DNA of 64,000 bases, taken from Pseudomonas sp. UBA6562. GTDB lineage: Bacteria > Pseudomonadota > Gammaproteobacteria > Pseudomonadales > Pseudomonadaceae. Positions 62,551 through 64,000 of this stretch are shown here, piece after piece (position 1 is the first letter of the stretch; every line of letters begins with the position of its first letter). The notes under the pieces are model-generated. The model had not been told where the DNA came from, made no database searches, and saw only the letters and a program-made list of their open reading frames with translations. The DNA lies in contig NZ_DJJS01000007.1 in assembly GCF_002434265.1 (NCBI RefSeq), positions 624,775 to 688,774 of the forward strand. Direction: 5' to 3'. Position numbers and translations under genes: made by a program.

Positions 62551-62944
62551 TTCCCTTGCGCTGTATGCCGGGCTCGGCTGCCGCAAGGGTTGCGATGCCG
62601 CGCAGTTGTCGGCATTGCTGTCGCGAACCCTGGAGCGACACGGCCTTCCTCTGAGCGCCGTGCGTGCCCTGGCCAGCATTGCCGGTAAGGCCCGGGAACC
62701 GGGCCTGCTGGCATTGGCCGGGCAATTGCAGGTGCCACTGCTGGTCTTCGACGTCGCCAGTCTGGAAGATCTGCAACCCTTGCTCAGTCACCGCTCGGCC
62801 ATCGCTTTCGCCCACAGCGGCTGCTGGGGTGTGGCCGAGAGCGCAGCGCTGGCAGCCGCGCGCCAGGTGGAAGGTCGCTGCACGTTGCGCGTGGCGCGGC
62901 AAGTATCGGGCTCGGCTACCCTTGCGCTGGCTTGGCAGGGATAA
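62543..62944 (+). CDS. cobE: CobE / CbiG C-terminal domain cobalamin biosynthesis protein
   Basis: A 133-residue protein equal to the C-terminal domain of CbiG, known as CobE in aerobic cobalamin synthesis. It has AGLGCRKGCDAAQLSALL and SIAGKAREPGLLALAG. The start is GTG 62543, which overlaps the cbtA stop by 8 bases; an upstream ATG lies inside cbtA. CobE is needed in the aerobic pathway but its exact reaction is unclear. Confidence 0.85.
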   Translation: MPDSLALYAGLGCRKGCDAAQLSALLSRTLERHGLPLSAVRALASIAGKAREPGLLALAGQLQVPLLVFDVASLEDLQPLLSHRSAIAFAHSGCWGVAESAALAAARQVEGRCTLRVARQVSGSATLALAWQG

Positions 62945-62975
62945 TCGCGGCCCCTCCCCTCTGCAAGGACGTTTC

Positions 62976-63722
62976 ATGACGGTCTATTTCATCGGTGCCG
63001 GCCCAGGCGATCCCGAGCTGATCACGGTCAAGGGCCAACGCCTGATCCACCAATGCCCAGTGATCATCTACGCAGGCTCCCTGGTACCCGAGGCCGTGCT
63101 GGCCGGCCACCGGGCTGTCACGCTGCTCAACAGCGCCGAGCTGCACCTGCAACAGATCGTCGAGGCCATGCTCGATGCCCACCGCCAGGGTCAGGATGTG
63201 GCCCGCGTGCACAGCGGAGACCCCAGCCTGTATGGGGCCATCGGCGAGCAGATCGCGCAATTGCGCGTCCACGGCGTCCCCTACCAGATCGTTCCGGGCG
63301 TCACCGCCACCGCAGCCAGCGCCGCCCTGCTCGGCTGCGAGCTGACCCTGCCGGGCGTGGCGCAGACGGTGATCCTCACCCGCTACGGCGACAGTTCGCC
63401 CATGCCCGAAGGCGAGCGCCTGGCCGACCTTGCCCGGCACGGCTGCACGCTGGCCATTCATCTGGGCATCAAGCATCTGGCGCGCATCGTCGACGAGCTG
63501 CTACCGCATTACGGCGGTCACTGCCCAGTCGCCGTCGTGCACCGCGCCAGCTGGCCGGACCAGGACTGGGTGCTCGGCACCCTGGACGACATCGCAGGCC
63601 AGGTCCGCGCCAAGGGCTTTCGGCGCACGGCGCTGATTCTGGTCGGCCACGTTCTGGGCGATACGCCCTTCGCCGAATCGGCGTTGTACCGCGCCAGCCA
63701 CGCCCATCTGTATCGCCCCTGA
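62976..63722 (+). CDS. cobM: Precorrin-4 C11-methyltransferase CobM
   Basis: A 248-residue SAM-dependent corrin methyltransferase. The SAM motif FIGAGPGDPELITVKG opens the protein, followed by VHSGDPSLYGAIGEQ and VPGVTATAASAALLG. CobM methylates precorrin-4 at C11 to give precorrin-5. The ATG has AAGGA in front and starts 31 bases after cobE, in the same riboswitch-controlled operon. Confidence 0.93.
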   Translation: MTVYFIGAGPGDPELITVKGQRLIHQCPVIIYAGSLVPEAVLAGHRAVTLLNSAELHLQQIVEAMLDAHRQGQDVARVHSGDPSLYGAIGEQIAQLRVHGVPYQIVPGVTATAASAALLGCELTLPGVAQTVILTRYGDSSPMPEGERLADLARHGCTLAIHLGIKHLARIVDELLPHYGGHCPVAVVHRASWPDQDWVLGTLDDIAGQVRAKGFRRTALILVGHVLGDTPFAESALYRASHAHLYRP

Positions 63723-63961
63723 AACAGGCCAAAAGAGCCCTGGCAGGCGTGCCGGTGCAATCGCGCAGAGATGGCCTAGACTGAGGTCATCCGAAGAGCT
63801 TGTAGGAAACTTCCTCAGAATTGTCTTGCTTTTTCAACACTTCGGCCTCGACCGTTACCAAGCCATCCGATTCGACGTATGGTGCGCGTCCTCCGCTGAG
63901 GTAGCGGCGTGTTCCTGGGTGATTTCAGGAAACGGACCACATTTCCGATAGGAGTTTCCCC
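63723..63961 (+). promoter_or_regulatory. Upstream region of a response regulator gene with paired palindromes
   Basis: About 240 bases with inverted repeats AGGAA-AC-TTCCT (63804-63815) and, further down, GGAAA-N8-TTTCC (about 63930-63947), followed by the ribosome site AGGAG. The region is likely the promoter of the regulator gene. No other feature is seen. Confidence 0.4.
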
Positions 63962-64000
63962 ATGACCAGCGTCCTCGTAGTCGATGACCACGCGGCTATC
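63962..64000 (+). CDS. Response regulator, 5' end only (cut by the window)
   Basis: The first 13 codons read MTSVLVVDDHAAI, the beta-1 strand and acidic pocket (Asp-Asp) of a receiver domain. AGGAG lies about 7 bases ahead of the ATG. The rest is outside the window, so the output domain cannot be identified; a NarL/LuxR type is common for this start. Confidence 0.7.
   Translation, partial: MTSVLVVDDHAAI

Overview
The window is about 64 kb of high-GC chromosome that reads as Pseudomonas, most likely the P. putida/P. entomophila group. The evidence is gene content: an NEL-type ubiquitin ligase remnant, a 3-mercaptopropionate dioxygenase/rhodanese cluster, a FAN1 nuclease, a PACE transporter, CobN with ChlI/ChlD-type partners, and REP palindromes of the putida type. 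No rRNA, tRNA or CRISPR array was found. Species assignment is inference.

Layout. 1-2.2 kb: C-terminal part of a frameshifted LRR/NEL E3 ubiquitin ligase. 2.5-8.6 kb: metabolic and repair genes (amidase, serine/threonine dehydratase-like enzyme, GNAT, Nudix hydrolase, UV-damage endonuclease) with two paralogous lipoproteins. 8.7-13.5 kb: a sulfur island with an FMN monooxygenase and sulfonate-type binding protein facing a thiol dioxygenase and a four-domain rhodanese. 13.9-19.5 kb: phosphoglucomutase, then a FAN1 nuclease operon with a RecB-like nuclease/XPD-like helicase fusion behind a perfect LexA box.

20.5-33.3 kb: a large Ter stress system. A TerD-VWA (TerF-like) gene converges on a 13-gene minus-strand operon. 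That operon starts with an ATP-grasp enzyme and a TerD-trypsin fusion, continues with two phosphoribosyltransferase-type proteins, two HAD phosphatases and a CitE-like aldolase, and ends with TerZ-TerA-TerB-TerC-TerD-TerE. The first half probably makes a nucleoside-like small molecule; the second half is the metal/membrane sensing machinery. A 457-residue protein of unknown family lies upstream.

37.3-49.1 kb: an accessory island at the 3' end of a LysR gene. The last nine LysR codons reappear with synonymous changes at the far side (49134), marking both edges. It carries a complete His-Xaa-Ser (HXS) radical-SAM system (hxsD-hxsB-hxsC-hxsA) between two copies of a ~235-bp repeat, a broken second hxsD-like gene interrupted by an IS481-family element, a small PD-(D/E)XK-like protein with an unknown partner, an IS3-type remnant, an HsdR-N-like nuclease and a 976-residue SF2 helicase. 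These last genes look like defence genes.

49.2-54.3 kb: SUKH-like, DMP19 and DUF1543 proteins, an SDR, CinA-like amidohydrolase, HhH protein, GNAT and PACE transporter. 54.4-63.7 kb: a cobalamin locus with two back-to-back cobalamin riboswitches. One drives cobW-cobN-chlI-chlD (cobalt insertion) leftward, the other cbtB-cbtA-cobE-cobM (cobalt uptake and corrin synthesis) rightward. The window ends in the first 13 codons of a response regulator.
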